Below, piece after piece: positions 51,369 to 63,233 of a stretch of 64,000 bases of DNA. The notes under the pieces are model-generated. The model was not told where the DNA came from. It made no database searches and worked only from the letters and a program-made list of their open reading frames with translations. Origin of the DNA: Streptomyces sp. NBC_00234 (GTDB taxonomy: Bacteria; Actinomycetota; Actinomycetes; Streptomycetales; Streptomycetaceae); NCBI RefSeq assembly GCF_036195325.1, contig NZ_CP108101.1, forward strand, positions 1,922,001 through 1,986,000, read 5' to 3'. The position numbers and the translations under genes are program-made. Numbering within the stretch: position 1 is the first letter of the stretch; every line of letters begins with the position of its first letter.

Positions 51369-52145
51369 TCACTGGTCGCGGAAGCGGACGATCTTGACGA
51401 ACTCCTCGGCGTCCAGCGCCGCGCCTCCGACGAGTGCGCCGTCCACGTCGGGCTGCGCCATGATGGCCGCGACGTTGCCGGACTTCACGGAGCCGCCGTA
51501 CTGGATACGGACGGCGTCGGCCAGCTCCTGCGAGTACAGCTCGGCCAGGCGGCCACGGATCGCTCCGCACACCTCCTGGGCGTCCTCGGGGGTGGCGACC
51601 TCGCCGGTCCCGATGGCCCAGACCGGCTCGTAGGCGATCACGATGGATTCGGCCTGCTCGGCGGGGATGTCCTTGAGGGCGCCGTCGAGCTGCGCGAGGG
51701 TGTAGGAGACCTGGTCACCGGCCTTGCGGATGTCCAGGCCCTCGCCGACGCAGAGGATCGGGGTCAGGCCGTGCTTGTACGCGGCCTTCACCTTGGCGTT
51801 GCAGATCTCGTCGTTCTCGCCGTGGTACTGGCGACGCTCGCTGTGGCCGACGGCCACGTACGTGCACTTCAGCTTGGCGAGCATGGAGCCGGAGATCTCA
51901 CCGGTGTACGCACCGGATTCGTGCGCCGAGATGTCCTGGGCGCCGTACTTGATCTTCAGTTTGTCGCCGTCCACCAGCGTCTGCACGGAGCGCAGGTCGG
52001 TGAAGGGCGGCAGGACGGCGACCTCTACGGCGTCGTAGTCCTTGTCGGCCAGGGCGAAAGCGAGCTTCTGGGTGTGGGCGATGGCCTCGAGGTGGTTGAG
52101 GTTCATCTTCCAGTTGCCCGCCATCAGCGGGGTGCGGGTGCTCAT
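51369..52145 (-). CDS. tpiA: Triosephosphate isomerase
   Basis: 258 residues. The active site is complete: Asn and Lys in MAGNWKMN, His in VAVGHSERR, Glu in [12 protein letters not shown], and the phosphate-binding IQYGGSVK. The ATG has GGAGGA upstream, within the end of pgk, and begins 6 bases after the pgk stop. It forms the gap-pgk-tpiA group. Confidence 0.98.
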   Translation of the reverse strand: MSTRTPLMAGNWKMNLNHLEAIAHTQKLAFALADKDYDAVEVAVLPPFTDLRSVQTLVDGDKLKIKYGAQDISAHESGAYTGEISGSMLAKLKCTYVAVGHSERRQYHGENDEICNAKVKAAYKHGLTPILCVGEGLDIRKAGDQVSYTLAQLDGALKDIPAEQAESIVIAYEPVWAIGTGEVATPEDAQEVCGAIRGRLAELYSQELADAVRIQYGGSVKSGNVAAIMAQPDVDGALVGGAALDAEEFVKIVRFRDQ

Positions 52146-52151
52146 TGAGTG

Positions 52152-53363
52152 TCAGTCCTCCAGTGCGGCGAGGCCGGGAAGCGTCTTGCCCTCGAGGTAT
52201 TCGAGGCTGGCGCCGCCACCGGTCGAGATATGGCCGAATGCATTCTCGTCGAAGCCCAGGATGCGTACGGCGGCGGCACTGTCCCCGCCGCCGACGACGC
52301 TGAAGGCCGGGGAGTCGACGAGGGCCTGGGCGACGGCCCTGGTGCCCTCGGCGTAGTCGGGGTGCTCGAAGACGCCCATCGGCCCGTTCCAGAAGACCGT
52401 GGCGGCGTCGGCGAGCTTCGATGCGTACAGCCGGTTGGTCTCGGGGCCGTTGTCCAGGCCCATCGAACCGGCCGGGATGGCGTCCGCGGCAACCGTGACG
52501 GGGTTGCTCGGGGCCTTGGTCTTCAGGTCCGGGAACTGCTCGGAGACGACGACGTCGACGGGGAGCACGAACTCCACGCCCTTCTCCTCGGCCCGCTTCA
52601 GGTACTTCAGCACCGCCGGGATCTGGTCCTCCTGCAGGAGGGAGCTGCCGACCTCGTAGCCCTGGGCCTTGAGGAAGGTGTACGCCATGCCGCCGCCGAT
52701 GAGGATGCGGTCGGCCCGCTCCAGGAGGTGGTCGATGACGCCGAGCTTGTCGGAGACCTTGGAGCCGCCGAGCACGACGGCGTACGGGCGCTCGACGTCC
52801 TCGGTGAGCTTCTTCAGGACGCCGACCTCGGTGGCGATCAGGTCGCCCGCCGCGTGCGGCAGCCGGGCCGGGAGGTCGAAGACGGAGGCGTGCTTGCGGT
52901 GGACGGCACCGAAGCCGTCGCCCACGTACACGTCGGCGAGCTCGGCGAGCCGGTCGGCGAAGGCGCCGCGCTCGGCGTCGTCCTTCGCGGTCTCGCCCGC
53001 GTTGAAGCGGAGGTTCTCGATGACGGCCACCTGGCCGTCGGTGAGAGCGGCGGCGGTGGCACGGGCGGATTCGCCGACCGTGTCGGTCGCGAAGGCGACA
53101 TCGGTTCCGAGCAGCTCACCGAGGCGCGCGGCTGCGGGCGCGAGCGAGAACGCCGGGTCGGGTGCGCCCTTGGGGCGGCCGAGGTGCGAGGCGACGATGA
53201 CCCGCGCGCCGGCTGCGGCAAGTTTGGCGACCGTGGGCGCGACGGCACGGATGCGGCCGTCGTCCGTGATCGTGGTGCCGTCGAGCGGCACGTTGAGGTC
53301 CGCGCGGACGAATACCCGCTTGCCCGCGACCCCTTCGGTGAGAAGTTCGTCGATCGTCTTCAT
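52152..53363 (-). CDS. pgk: Phosphoglycerate kinase
   Basis: 403 residues. Substrate-binding [19 protein letters not shown] and the ATP-site GGGDSAAAV near the C-terminus are all present. ATG 53363 is chosen as the first of the conserved N-terminus MKTIDELL, with AAGGAG upstream. It follows gap after 112 bases that contain a hairpin, so partial termination or mRNA processing between them is likely. Confidence 0.98.
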   Translation of the reverse strand: MKTIDELLTEGVAGKRVFVRADLNVPLDGTTITDDGRIRAVAPTVAKLAAAGARVIVASHLGRPKGAPDPAFSLAPAAARLGELLGTDVAFATDTVGESARATAAALTDGQVAVIENLRFNAGETAKDDAERGAFADRLAELADVYVGDGFGAVHRKHASVFDLPARLPHAAGDLIATEVGVLKKLTEDVERPYAVVLGGSKVSDKLGVIDHLLERADRILIGGGMAYTFLKAQGYEVGSSLLQEDQIPAVLKYLKRAEEKGVEFVLPVDVVVSEQFPDLKTKAPSNPVTVAADAIPAGSMGLDNGPETNRLYASKLADAATVFWNGPMGVFEHPDYAEGTRAVAQALVDSPAFSVVGGGDSAAAVRILGFDENAFGHISTGGGASLEYLEGKTLPGLAALED

Positions 53364-53404
53364 CTGTTTCCGGTACTCCTTGGAAGGACGAGAGAGCATG
53401 GAAC

Positions 53405-53442
53405 GGGGCTCGAACGGCGCCGCATTGCGCCATCCGAGCCCC
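53405..53442 (-). terminator. Hairpin between gap and pgk
   Basis: GGGGCTCG pairs with CGAGCCCC, and an inner GGCGC pairs with GCGCC. It may attenuate transcription or define differential gap/pgk levels rather than fully terminate. Confidence 0.6.
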
Positions 53443-53475
53443 ACGCTCACATCGAGTTGCCTGCCGCTCCGAGGA

Positions 53476-54863
<1,388 letters not shown>

Positions 54864-54925
54864 CGCCCGGACACGCCGCTGCCGGCGCACCCTTGCGGGG
54901 GCGCCGGCAGCGGGATGTCCGGGCG
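54864..54925 (-). terminator. whiA operon terminator
   Basis: Nested stems: outer CGCCCGGACA/TGTCCGGGCG and inner GCTGCCGGCGC/GCGCCGGCAGC. They lie just after the whiA stop at 54939. Confidence 0.9.
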
Positions 54926-54938
54926 CGAGGGGAGCCGG

Positions 54939-55928
54939 TCAGCCGACGAGCCCGTCGGCCAGCTCCTCGCTCAGCGTGGATTCCGTCCCCGGGATACCGA
55001 GGTCCTGGGCCCGCTTGTCGGCCATGGCCAGCAGCCGGCGGATACGCCCCGCGACCGCGTCCTTGGTCAGCGGCGGCTCGGCCAGCGCGCCCAGCTCCTC
55101 CAAGGACGCCTGCTTGTGCTCCATGCGCAGCCGTCCGGCCGCCGCGAGGTGCTCGGGCACCTCCTCGCCGAGGATCTCCAGCGCGCGCCCCACGCGGGCG
55201 CCCGCCGCCACCGCGGCGCGCGCCGAGCGGCGCAGGTTGGCGTCGTCGAAGTTGGCGAGGCGGTTCGCCGTGGCGCGGACCTCGCGCCGCATCCGGCGCT
55301 CCTCCCAGGCCAGTACCGACTCGTGGGCACCGAGGCGGGTGAGGAGCGCGCCGATGGCGTCGCCGTCGCGGACGACGACGCGGTCCACGCCGCGCACCTC
55401 GCGGGCCTTCGCCGCGATGGAGAGCCTGCGGGCCGCACCGACCAGGGCGAGCGCCGCCTCCGGACCCGGGCAGGTCACCTCCAGGGAGGAGGAACGACCC
55501 GGCTCGGTGAGCGAGCCGTGCGCCAGGAAGGCCCCGCGCCAGGCCGCCTCGGCGTCACAGGTGGCCCCCGAGACCACCTGCGGGGGCAGCCCGCGGATGG
55601 GACGGCCCCGGCCGTCCACCAGTCCGGTCTGGCGTGCGAGCTGGTCGCCGCCCGCCACCACCCGTACGACATAGCGGGAGCCGCGCCGCAGCCCGCCGGG
55701 GGCCATCACGATCAGCTCCGAGCTGTGCCCGAAGATCTCGAGAATGTCCCGCTTCAGCCGGCGCGCCGCCATCGCGGTGTCCAGCTCCGCCTCGATCACA
55801 ATCCGGCCGCTCACCAGGTGCAGCCCGCCCGCGAACCGAAGAATCGCCGAGACTTCTGCCTTCCTGCAGCAGGTCCGGGTTACGGGAAGCCGAGAGATTT
55901 CGTCCTTCACCGCTGGCGTCATCGCCAT
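54939..55928 (-). CDS. whiA: Sporulation regulator WhiA
   Basis: 329 residues, near identical in pattern to Streptomyces WhiA. It is a DNA-binding protein with an N-terminal LAGLIDADG-like fold and a C-terminal helix-turn-helix ([21 protein letters not shown]). With WhiB it activates sporulation-septation genes. The N-terminus [20 protein letters not shown] is typical. The ATG has GGAAGG upstream and lies 10 bases inside the end of yvcK, so it is the last gene of the uvrC-rapZ-yvcK-whiA operon. Confidence 0.98.
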   Translation of the reverse strand: MAMTPAVKDEISRLPVTRTCCRKAEVSAILRFAGGLHLVSGRIVIEAELDTAMAARRLKRDILEIFGHSSELIVMAPGGLRRGSRYVVRVVAGGDQLARQTGLVDGRGRPIRGLPPQVVSGATCDAEAAWRGAFLAHGSLTEPGRSSSLEVTCPGPEAALALVGAARRLSIAAKAREVRGVDRVVVRDGDAIGALLTRLGAHESVLAWEERRMRREVRATANRLANFDDANLRRSARAAVAAGARVGRALEILGEEVPEHLAAAGRLRMEHKQASLEELGALAEPPLTKDAVAGRIRRLLAMADKRAQDLGIPGTESTLSEELADGLVG

Positions 55929-56953
55929 GGGCCGATCCTTCCATGCATCCGAAAAATACGGTCGTACGCGGCGGCCAACAGCTCCGGATCATGGATCGGA
56001 ACACCATCGGGTGAAGCTACCGGCGCCAGCTCGACCGCGGCGCCGAGCCGTTGTGCGGCGTCGGCGAGGGACTCGCGGTCGGGCACGGCGGCCTCGTCGG
56101 CCAACACCACGTCCAAGGCGAGTTTAGGGGCGTGTCGTCCCAAAACCTCCAAATGACGCTGCGGTGAGAAGCCATCTGTTTCACCGGGTTGCGGCGCGAG
56201 GTTCAGCGAAAGCACCTTCCGGGCCTTCGTGGCGACCAGCGCGTCGTGCAGTTCCGGGACGAGCAGGTGCGGGATCACCGAGGAGAACCAGGAGCCCGGA
56301 CCGAGCACCACCCAGTCCGCGTCGAGGACGGCGGCGACCGCTTCCGGGACGGCCGGCGGGTCGGCCGGAACGACGTGCACGGACTGCACCTCGCCCGGGG
56401 TGAGCGCCACCGTCGCCTGCCCGCGCACGGTGACGATGTCGTCGGGGTGCTCCGGGTCGTGGCCCCGTACGAGCGCCTGGAGCTCCAGGGGTACGGCGGA
56501 CATCGGCAGCACCCGGCCGTGGGCGCCGAGGAGCTTGCCGACGAGGTCGAGCGCCTGCACGTGGTCGCCGAGCTGCTCCCAGAGGGCGACGATCAGCAGA
56601 TTTCCGACCGCGTGCTCGTGCAGGTCGCCCTTGGACTCGAAGCGGTGCTGGATGACCTGGGCCCAGGTCTGGCCCCACTCGTCGTCCCCGCAGAGCGCCG
56701 CCAGCGCCTTGCGCAGGTCGCCCGGCGGCAGCACACCCAGCTCCTCGCGGAGCCGGCCGCTGGAGCCCCCGTCGTCGGCCACGGTGACCACCGCCGTGAG
56801 GTCGCCGGTGATCCGCCGCAGCGCCGTGAGCGAGGCGGACAGGCCCATGCCGCCGCCCAGGGCGACGACCTTGGGCTGGGCGCTCCGCTTGCGTCCGGAC
56901 AGCGCAGAGGTGGCTCTGCTCAACCGCCGCAGACGCAGATTGCGATTGGTCAC
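55919..56953 (-). CDS. yvcK: YvcK/GlmR-type gluconeogenesis factor
   Basis: 344 residues of the CofD-like/UPF0052 family. [19 protein letters not shown] is the nucleotide-sugar-binding motif; [22 protein letters not shown] and [13 protein letters not shown] are signatures. In Bacillus the homologue binds UDP-GlcNAc and steers carbon into cell-wall precursors. The GTG start overlaps the rapZ stop as GTGA. Confidence 0.94.
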   Translation of the reverse strand: MTNRNLRLRRLSRATSALSGRKRSAQPKVVALGGGMGLSASLTALRRITGDLTAVVTVADDGGSSGRLREELGVLPPGDLRKALAALCGDDEWGQTWAQVIQHRFESKGDLHEHAVGNLLIVALWEQLGDHVQALDLVGKLLGAHGRVLPMSAVPLELQALVRGHDPEHPDDIVTVRGQATVALTPGEVQSVHVVPADPPAVPEAVAAVLDADWVVLGPGSWFSSVIPHLLVPELHDALVATKARKVLSLNLAPQPGETDGFSPQRHLEVLGRHAPKLALDVVLADEAAVPDRESLADAAQRLGAAVELAPVASPDGVPIHDPELLAAAYDRIFRMHGRIGPWR

Positions 56954-57936
56954 TCGCGCCCCATGTCCCTGTGGACGAGGACGGTCTCGATGCCTTCCGC
57001 GGCCAGCCGGGCGGCCAGCTTCTCGGACATCGCCACGGAGCGGTGCTTGCCGCCCGTGCACCCGACGGCGACGGTCACGTAGCGCTTGCCCTCGCGGCGG
57101 TAGCCGGTGGCGATGAGCTGGAGCAGTTCCGTGTACTGGTTGAGGAACTCCTTGGCGCCCGGCTGGTCGAAGACGTACGCGGACACCTCCTCGTTGAGCC
57201 CGGTGAAGGGCCGCAGCTCCGGGACCCAGTGCGGGTTCGGCAGGAAGCGGCAGTCCACGACCAGGTCGGCGTCGACGGGCAGGCCGTACTTGTAGCCGAA
57301 GGACATCACCGTGGCGCGCAGCTCCGGCTTCTCGTCGCCGGCGAACTGGGCGTCCATCTTGGCCCGCAGCTCGTGCACGTTGAGGCTGGAGGTGTCGATC
57401 ACCAGGTCGGCGTCGCCGCGCAGCTCGCGCAGCAGGTCGCGCTCGGCCTCGATGCCGTCGACGATCCGGCCGTCGCCCTGGAGGGGGTGCGGGCGGCGGA
57501 CCGACTCGAAGCGGCGCACGAGGGCGTCGTCCGAGGACTCCAGGAAGACGATCCGCCGGGTGACGTGCTTGGCCTCCAGGTCCGCGAGGGACTCCCGGAG
57601 GTTGTCGAAGAAGCGGCGGCCCCGGACGTCGACGACGACGGCGATACGGGCCACGTTGCCCTGGGAGCGGGCGCCGAGCTCCACCATCGTGGGGATCAGC
57701 GCGGGCGGCAGGTTGTCGACGACGAACCAACCGAGGTCCTCGAGACACTTGGCGGCGGTGCTGCGCCCGGCGCCGGACATGCCGGAGATGATCACCAGTT
57801 CGGGGATGGCCGGCGCGGTGGCCTCACCCGTCTCGTTGGTGGTGCCCGTACTCACGTGTGCTGCTCCGTCTGCTCGGTCGGTGCTGTGGTGCCCGGGGTC
57901 GGTTTCGTGCGCGCGTTCGTTTTGGTGCTCAGTCAT
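56950..57936 (-). CDS. rapZ: RapZ-type nucleotide-binding protein
   Basis: 328 residues. The P-loop is [10 protein letters not shown] near residue 52, and the C-terminal domain has [14 protein letters not shown] and the typical [20 protein letters not shown]. In E. coli RapZ is an RNase E adapter controlling glmS; in Gram-positives its conserved partner is yvcK, which follows here. The first 45 residues are a polar, family-variable extension. The ATG overlaps the uvrC stop (ATGA). Confidence 0.94.
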   Translation of the reverse strand: MTEHQNERAHETDPGHHSTDRADGAAHVSTGTTNETGEATAPAIPELVIISGMSGAGRSTAAKCLEDLGWFVVDNLPPALIPTMVELGARSQGNVARIAVVVDVRGRRFFDNLRESLADLEAKHVTRRIVFLESSDDALVRRFESVRRPHPLQGDGRIVDGIEAERDLLRELRGDADLVIDTSSLNVHELRAKMDAQFAGDEKPELRATVMSFGYKYGLPVDADLVVDCRFLPNPHWVPELRPFTGLNEEVSAYVFDQPGAKEFLNQYTELLQLIATGYRREGKRYVTVAVGCTGGKHRSVAMSEKLAARLAAEGIETVLVHRDMGRE

Positions 57937-59990
57937 GACGTGCCCCCGTCGTCCTCTTCAATGATCTCTCCTGTGGCCGTGTTCACGGCGGGCGCGGCCG
58001 GGGTGGTCGAGGCGAGGGCGGCGGCCACTGATTCCGCCGTCCTGCGCCCTATCCCCGGGACCTCGCAGATCTCGTCGATTGTCGCCTGCCGCAGCTTCTT
58101 CACGGAGCCGAAATGCTTGATCAGAGCCTGCTTCCGGGTCTCGCCGAGGCCCGCGACGTCGTCCAGGGGGCTGCTGCGGATGCGCTTGGCCCGCTTGGCT
58201 CGCTGATAGGTGATGGCGAAGCGGTGGGCCTCGTCACGGATCCGCTGGAGGAGATAGAGACCCTCGCTGGAGCGGGGCATGACCACGGGGTCGTCGTCAT
58301 CGGGCAGCCAGACCTCTTCGAGCCGCTTGGCGAGGCCGCAGACGGCGATGTCGTCGATGCCCAGCTCGTCCAGGGCCCGCTTGGCCGCGGCGACCTGGGG
58401 CTGCCCGCCGTCCACGACGACAAGCTGCGGCGGATACGCGAACCGCTTGGGCCTGCCGTCGTCCTCCCGGGGCTCGCTCCCGGCCTCGTCCACGGCGGGT
58501 ACGGCGCCGGTGGGGGCGGGACCCGTGATCGCGGGGCCGGCGGTGCCGGTGAGGGCCTGGGCGGGGGTCTCCTCCCACTCCCCCGTCCGCTCCTTGTCCT
58601 GGAGGTACCGCTTGAAGCGGCGGCCGATCACCTCGTGCATCGACCGCACGTCGTCCTGGCCCTCGAAGCCCTTGATCTGGAAGCGGCGGTACTCGCTCTT
58701 GCGGGCCAGACCGTCCTCGAAGACCACCATCGACGCCACCACGTCGTCGCCCTGGAGATGGGAGATGTCGTAGCACTCGATGCGCAGCGGGGCCGTGTCG
58801 AGGCCGAGCGCCTCGGAGATCTCCTCCAGGGCACGGGAGCGGGTCGTCAGGTCGGACGCGCGCTTGGTCTTGTGCAGCCCGAGGGCCTGCTGGGCGTTGC
58901 GCTGGACCGTGGCCATCAGGTCCTTCTTGTCACCGCGCTGCGGAATGCGCAGGCTGACCTGGGAGCCACGGCGCCCGGCGAGCCACTGAGCGACGGCTCC
59001 GTCGTCCTCGGGGAGCGCGGGGACCAGGACCTCCTTGGGCACGGAGTCGCCCGTCTCCTCCCCGTACAGCTGCTGGAGCGCGTGCTCGACGAGGCCCGCG
59101 GTGTCGACCGCCTCGACCTTGTCGGTGACCCAGCCGCGCTGGCCGCGGACCCGGCCGCCGCGGACGTGGAAGATCTGCACGGCCGCTTCGAGCTCGTCCT
59201 CGGCGACGGCGATCAGGTCGGCGTCGGTGGCATCGGCGAGGACGACGGCGCTCTTCTCCATCGCCCGCCTGAGCGCCTCCACGTCATCGCGGAGCCTGGC
59301 CGCGCGCTCGTACTCCATCTCCTCCGCCGCCTGCATCATGTCCTTCTCCAGGCGGCGGATGTACGTACCGGTACGGCCCGCCATGAAGTCGCAGAAGTCC
59401 TCGGCGAGCTCGCGGTGCTCCTCGGGGGTGACCCGGCCGACACAGGGCGCCGAGCACTTGCCGATGTAGCCGAGGAGGCAGGGGCGGCCGGTCCGCGCGG
59501 CGTTCTTGAACACACCCGCGGAGCACGTACGCACGGGGAAGACCCGGAGCATCAGGTCGACGGTCTCGCGGATCGCCCACGCGTGCCCGTACGGCCCGAA
59601 GTAGCGCACGCCCTTCTTCTTGGCTCCACGCATCACCTGGACGCGGGGGAAGTCCTCGTTGAGGGTGACCGCGAGATACGGATAGCTCTTGTCGTCGCGG
59701 TACTTGACGTTGAACCGGGGGTCGAACTCCTTGATCCAGGAGTATTCGAGCTGGAGCGCCTCGACCTCCGTGGAGACGACGGTCCATTCGACGGAGGCCG
59801 CGGTGGTGACCATCGTGCGCGTGCGCGGGTGCAGGTTGGCGAGGTCCTGGAAGTAGTTGGCCACGCGCTGGCGCAGGTTCTTGGCCTTCCCGACGTAGAT
59901 CACCCTGCGGTGCTCGTCGCGGAATTTGTAGACCCCCGGGGAGTCGGGGATCTGTCCCGGCTTGGGGCGGTAGCTGGAGGGGTCTGCCAT
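57933..59990 (-). CDS. uvrC: Excinuclease ABC subunit C
   Basis: 685 residues. A GIY-YIG-type nuclease domain at the N-terminus ([20 protein letters not shown]), a Cys-rich patch ([15 protein letters not shown]), a UVR motif ([20 protein letters not shown]), the RNase H-like endonuclease domain ([31 protein letters not shown]) and C-terminal HhH motifs ([12 protein letters not shown]) are present. A variable Gly/Pro/Ala-rich insertion sits at about residues 487-520. The ATG has AGGG upstream. It is the first gene of the operon and works with UvrA (right edge) in nucleotide-excision repair. Confidence 0.97.
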   Translation of the reverse strand: MADPSSYRPKPGQIPDSPGVYKFRDEHRRVIYVGKAKNLRQRVANYFQDLANLHPRTRTMVTTAASVEWTVVSTEVEALQLEYSWIKEFDPRFNVKYRDDKSYPYLAVTLNEDFPRVQVMRGAKKKGVRYFGPYGHAWAIRETVDLMLRVFPVRTCSAGVFKNAARTGRPCLLGYIGKCSAPCVGRVTPEEHRELAEDFCDFMAGRTGTYIRRLEKDMMQAAEEMEYERAARLRDDVEALRRAMEKSAVVLADATDADLIAVAEDELEAAVQIFHVRGGRVRGQRGWVTDKVEAVDTAGLVEHALQQLYGEETGDSVPKEVLVPALPEDDGAVAQWLAGRRGSQVSLRIPQRGDKKDLMATVQRNAQQALGLHKTKRASDLTTRSRALEEISEALGLDTAPLRIECYDISHLQGDDVVASMVVFEDGLARKSEYRRFQIKGFEGQDDVRSMHEVIGRRFKRYLQDKERTGEWEETPAQALTGTAGPAITGPAPTGAVPAVDEAGSEPREDDGRPKRFAYPPQLVVVDGGQPQVAAAKRALDELGIDDIAVCGLAKRLEEVWLPDDDDPVVMPRSSEGLYLLQRIRDEAHRFAITYQRAKRAKRIRSSPLDDVAGLGETRKQALIKHFGSVKKLRQATIDEICEVPGIGRRTAESVAAALASTTPAAPAVNTATGEIIEEDDGGTS

Positions 59991-60043
59991 GTCTCACACC
60001 CTACTTGTGGGCGGTGACAGCGCGGCCTCGCCGGCGGACCGGT

Positions 60044-60078
60044 CCGCGCTCCGGGTGTGGGGGTTCCCCGGAGCGCGG
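60044..60078 (-). terminator. Terminator after the protease/partner operon
   Basis: Perfect 12-base arms CCGCGCTCCGGG and CCCGGAGCGCGG with an 11-base loop, 15 bases after the stop at 60093. It separates this pair from uvrC transcription. Confidence 0.85.
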
Positions 60079-60092
60079 AGCGGCGGACGGGG

Positions 60093-60968
60093 TCAGGCGC
60101 CCGTGGCGAGGGTCTCCCGGCGCCTGCGGTCACGGCGGACCGTGGTGAGGGCCCAGGAGACCAGGACCAGCAGCGCCCCGGCTCCGGCGACGGCCGAGGT
60201 GACGGTGAGGGCGGTGTCGTGGGTGCCCGCCGCGGCGGTCGCCTGCCGGGCGGCGACCTTCTCCGTGCCGGGCTCCGGCCCCGTCCCGGGGGCGTAGCCG
60301 CCCGCCTTGCCCGAGTGGGCGTAGCCGGAGCCGGGGAGTTTGTCCCCGTACTCCTTCCGCACCCGGTTTCCGTAGGCGCTCAGCGTGGTGCCGCCCTCGC
60401 CGACCGCGCGGGCCGCGTCCTCGTCCAGCGGGAGGACCCGGGCGCCCTTGTGGACGTACCAGGCGTCGATCTGCGGCTCACGGAAGACGGTGCCGCCCGG
60501 AAGCCTGCGGGCGCCTGCCGCCGTGTACCGCGATTCGTCGTCGCCGGTGGCGATGTTCACCACCTGCCAGTCGGTGTTCGTGCCGTCCTTCGGGACGGTC
60601 CACAGGGTGGCCTTCTGACCGTCCGAGGAGACGGCGGTGGTGGCCAGGTATTCCAGCCGGGTGAGGGCCGCCCCCGCCTTCCCCGCGACGAAGTCCGGGG
60701 CGAGGGTGCGCACGGCGACGGCCTCCCCCTCGATCCGCGGAGCCGCGGCGGACCTGGTGACCGCGCCCTCCCTGGCGAAGAACCTGGACAGGGTGTCCAG
60801 GGTCGTCGAAGCGGTGGCCGCCCTGTGGGCCGCGGCCATGGTCGAGGCGGTGAACGCGGGAGGCGTCCCCGGCCCTGGGGCGGCGGCGGCCTGGGGAGCG
60901 GCGGCCGTGAACAGCGCGGCGCCGGTGAGCGCGGCGGCCACGACGGTGCGCCGGGTCGTGGAGGTCAT
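60093..60968 (-). CDS. Secreted, C-terminally membrane-anchored protein paired with a cysteine protease
   Basis: 291 residues. A signal peptide ends near AAA-APGPG. A central extracellular part of about 200 residues has TLWTVPKDGTNTDWQVVNIA and VFREPQIDAWYVHKGARVLP. A single membrane helix (LTVTSAVAGAGALLVLVSWAL) follows near residue 260, ending in an Arg-rich cytoplasmic tail. There is no known domain. The ATG lies 4 bases after the protease stop, so the two genes are co-translated. The conserved pairing suggests a cell-surface partner such as a substrate, anchor or inhibitor of the protease; this is inference. Confidence 0.8.
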   Translation of the reverse strand: MTSTTRRTVVAAALTGAALFTAAAPQAAAAPGPGTPPAFTASTMAAAHRAATASTTLDTLSRFFAREGAVTRSAAAPRIEGEAVAVRTLAPDFVAGKAGAALTRLEYLATTAVSSDGQKATLWTVPKDGTNTDWQVVNIATGDDESRYTAAGARRLPGGTVFREPQIDAWYVHKGARVLPLDEDAARAVGEGGTTLSAYGNRVRKEYGDKLPGSGYAHSGKAGGYAPGTGPEPGTEKVAARQATAAAGTHDTALTVTSAVAGAGALLVLVSWALTTVRRDRRRRETLATGA

Positions 60969-60972
60969 CGGG

Positions 60973-61584
60973 TCACGCCCCGATCCGGTAGAGCGAGTGG
61001 GTCCAGGAAAATTCGGCGTTGTTGACGTACCAGGCGTGGGAGGCCCAGTTGTAGCGGGTGCTGGAGGGCCAGGGGTCGCCCCAGTACACCCAGCTGTTGG
61101 CGTCGTCGTAGCCGTACAGGACGTGCATGTGACCGCCGCCCGACGACCACTGGATACGCGTCTCGACCGGACGCCCGGCGGATATCTCGCCCTGGAGGGT
61201 CGGATAGCGCAGCCAGCCCGTGACGTACGAACCGGGGTTGACGCCGGCCCAGTACAGACCGTCCTGCACATCACCGAGCGTGGCCTGCGAGTTGGGGCAG
61301 TCGTAGCCCTGGGTACGGCCGAAGGCCGCGTTGCAGAACTGGTTCTGGGTGTAGGTGCGGCCGAACCAGGTGGCGATGGTGTTGCCGCCTGCGGCCCAGC
61401 ACCAGTTGCTCTTCTGCTGGGCCTGCATGGTGATGTCGAGCCGCTGTGCGGCGGCGACGGTGCTGCCGGCCGTGGTGATGGGCGACTCGGCCGCGGTGGC
61501 GGTCGCCGCGGGCACCGCGAGGAGCAAGGCGGCCAGGAGAGCCGCGAAGGGGAACCTTCCCGGCCCGATTCTTCGGTTGTGCAT
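60973..61584 (-). CDS. Secreted papain-like cysteine protease
   Basis: 203 residues. A signal peptide (FPFAALLAALLLAVPAATATA) is followed by a compact papain fold. The catalytic Cys is in SNWCWAAGGN, the His in SGGGHMHVLYGYDD and a polar residue in VYWGDPWP. It resembles the AvrRpt2/staphopain-type C39/C70-like families, whose QxxxxxCWAA motif is visible (QAQQKSNWCWAAGG). No propeptide longer than about 30 residues is seen. The ATG has GGGAGGAACG upstream. It is divergent from the XRE-type regulator. Confidence 0.87.
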   Translation of the reverse strand: MHNRRIGPGRFPFAALLAALLLAVPAATATAAESPITTAGSTVAAAQRLDITMQAQQKSNWCWAAGGNTIATWFGRTYTQNQFCNAAFGRTQGYDCPNSQATLGDVQDGLYWAGVNPGSYVTGWLRYPTLQGEISAGRPVETRIQWSSGGGHMHVLYGYDDANSWVYWGDPWPSSTRYNWASHAWYVNNAEFSWTHSLYRIGA

Positions 61585-61644
61585 GACGTTCCTCCCGTGG
61601 CGGGGGTGTGGGGATCGGAGGAGCGCGTCCGGACGCTGCGGATG

Positions 61645-61673
61645 AGCATCTGCCGTTGTCCGGAACGGGTCAA
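61645..61673 (-). promoter_or_regulatory. Predicted promoter of the cysteine protease operon
   Basis: TTGACC (61673-61668), 17 bases, GATGCT (61650-61645) on the minus strand, about 55 bases before the start codon. Confidence 0.5.
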
Positions 61674-61700
61674 CACGCTTCAATGCGGGGTGACATCACG

Positions 61701-61800
61701 GTGTGAACGGCGGGGCCGCGGTGTGAACACTCCGGCCCCGGTCACCTGGCCGCCCGCTCCCGCCGGACCGGTGTCGCCGTTCCCCGTCGTGAACGTTCAC
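61701..61800. promoter_or_regulatory. GTGAAC repeats and palindrome upstream of the XRE-type gene
   Basis: GTGTGAAC occurs at 61701-61708 and 61721-61728 (20-base period, about two helical turns). A perfect 12-base palindrome GTGAACGTTCAC lies at 61789-61800, immediately before the ribosome site of the regulator. Three copies of GTGAAC in 100 bases suggest an operator for the adjacent regulator. Confidence 0.55.
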
Positions 61801-61811
61801 TGGAGGCCGAG

Positions 61812-62738
61812 ATGCGGCACACCGAGGGCGAACTGGCGCAGGTGCTGCACACCGGTCCGTTCCATCTGGCCCTGCGCACGGCGCTCTCGGTGCGGGGGCT
61901 GCCGCTCCAGCGGGTGCAGCACCATCTCGCGCACCGGGGCATCAACGTCGGCGTGACGAGCCTCAGTTACTGGCAGCAAGGTGCCCGGCGACCGCGGCGC
62001 GCCGAGTCGCTGCGGGCGGTGAAGGCGCTGGAGGAAGTGCTCGCCCTGCCGGGCAACTCCCTCCTCCGGCTGCTGGAGGCCGGCGAGGTCCCGCCGGACG
62101 CCGAGCGCCCGGCCGCCCGCTCCTACCGCACGCTGCTGGAGGCGTCCGGTGCGGTGGAGCGGCTGCTGGCCTCGATGGAGTCACCGGCCGACGGCGGGCT
62201 GCACACCGTGGGACACCAGGAACGGGTACGGATCGCGGCGGGCCGGGAGATGGCGGGACGCGAGTCGCAGCACGTCGTACGCGCGCACCGGGACGGGATC
62301 GACCGCTACCTCGCCGTCCACCGCGGCGATCCGGGCTGCGATCCGTCCGGGGTCGAGGTGCGCGCACGGGAGAACTGCCGGACGGGCCGGGTCCGCTGGG
62401 ACCAGGAGGCGGGGGTGCTCGTCGCCGAGCTGCTGTTCGACACCCGTCTGCGGGCGGGCGACACGTACCTCTTCGGCTACGGCTTCGAGGACGGGACGGG
62501 CGGTCGGTGCGACGAGTACGTGCGGGGGTTCAGCTTCGGCGGCGGGCAGTACGTGCTGCAGGTGCGCTTCGACGAGGCCGCGCTGCCGGTCCGGTGCCGG
62601 CGCTTCGTCCAGGTGTCGGCGGGGGCGCCGCGCGGTGCCCGGACGGATCTCACGCTCACCGGCCGGCACCGGACCGTCCACCTGGTCGAGCAGGGGGTAC
62701 GGCCCGGGCTGGTCGGCATCGACTGGGACTGGGAGTGA
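61812..62738 (+). CDS. XRE-like DNA-binding protein with C-terminal beta domain
   Basis: 308 residues. Residues 15-70 resemble an XRE helix-turn-helix (LPLQRVQHHLAHRGINVGVTSLSYWQ, then RRPRRAESLRAVKALEEVL). A helical linker follows and then, from about 115, a beta-rich domain with GDTYLFGYGFEDGTGGRC and YVRGFSFGGGQYVLQVRFDE. No sensory motif is recognised. The ATG has GGAGGCCGAG upstream. It is divergent from the cysteine protease operon and may regulate it or itself through the GTGAAC repeats between them. Confidence 0.8.
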   Translation: MRHTEGELAQVLHTGPFHLALRTALSVRGLPLQRVQHHLAHRGINVGVTSLSYWQQGARRPRRAESLRAVKALEEVLALPGNSLLRLLEAGEVPPDAERPAARSYRTLLEASGAVERLLASMESPADGGLHTVGHQERVRIAAGREMAGRESQHVVRAHRDGIDRYLAVHRGDPGCDPSGVEVRARENCRTGRVRWDQEAGVLVAELLFDTRLRAGDTYLFGYGFEDGTGGRCDEYVRGFSFGGGQYVLQVRFDEAALPVRCRRFVQVSAGAPRGARTDLTLTGRHRTVHLVEQGVRPGLVGIDWDWE

Positions 62739-62804
62739 GGTGCCCGCCGGGCGGTGGGGTCTGACGGTCGCGCGGCCGGTCGGCGGGACGCCCGCACGGC
62801 TCCG

Positions 62805-63233
62805 TCAGGCGTCGGGGCCCGCCACGAGGTTCCCGCCCTCGACCCTGACCGGGACGGAGGGCAGCGGCACGGTCGCCGGGCCCTGCAGCGCCTTGCCGGT
62901 CGTGGTGTCGAAGCGGCTGCCGTGGCAGGGGCAGTGGCCCTCGGTGCCCTCGACCTTGTCCAGGACGCAGCCCGCGTGGGTGCACTGGGCGCTGAACGCC
63001 TTGTACTGGCCCTTCGCGGGGCAGCTCACGACGAGCCGCTGTTCCCGGTAGAGCTTGGCTCCGCCGACCGGGACCTCGTCCGCGGCACCGAGGGCGACGG
63101 GGGCGGTGGGCGTGGGCGTCTTCGCGTGGCCGAGCTTCGATTCGGTCGAGCAGGCGGCCACTCCCAGCCCGGCGGCACCGGCGAGAGCGGCGCCCTTCAG
63201 CACGGTACGGCGGGCGGCGGGCAGGCCGGACAT
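62805..63233 (-). CDS. Rieske [2Fe-2S] lipoprotein, Tat-exported
   Basis: 142 residues. The N-terminus has a Tat-type RRTVLKG and a lipobox GVAAC, so the protein is exported folded and lipid-anchored. The Rieske site is complete: CTHAGC and CPCHGSRFD, four ligands plus the two disulfide cysteines typical of respiratory Rieske proteins. It is much smaller than QcrA of the cytochrome bc complex, so it is an accessory electron carrier of unknown partner. The ATG has GGAGACC upstream. It is convergent with the XRE-type gene, where no strong terminator was seen. Confidence 0.9.
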   Translation of the reverse strand: MSGLPAARRTVLKGAALAGAAGLGVAACSTESKLGHAKTPTPTAPVALGAADEVPVGGAKLYREQRLVVSCPAKGQYKAFSAQCTHAGCVLDKVEGTEGHCPCHGSRFDTTTGKALQGPATVPLPSVPVRVEGGNLVAGPDA

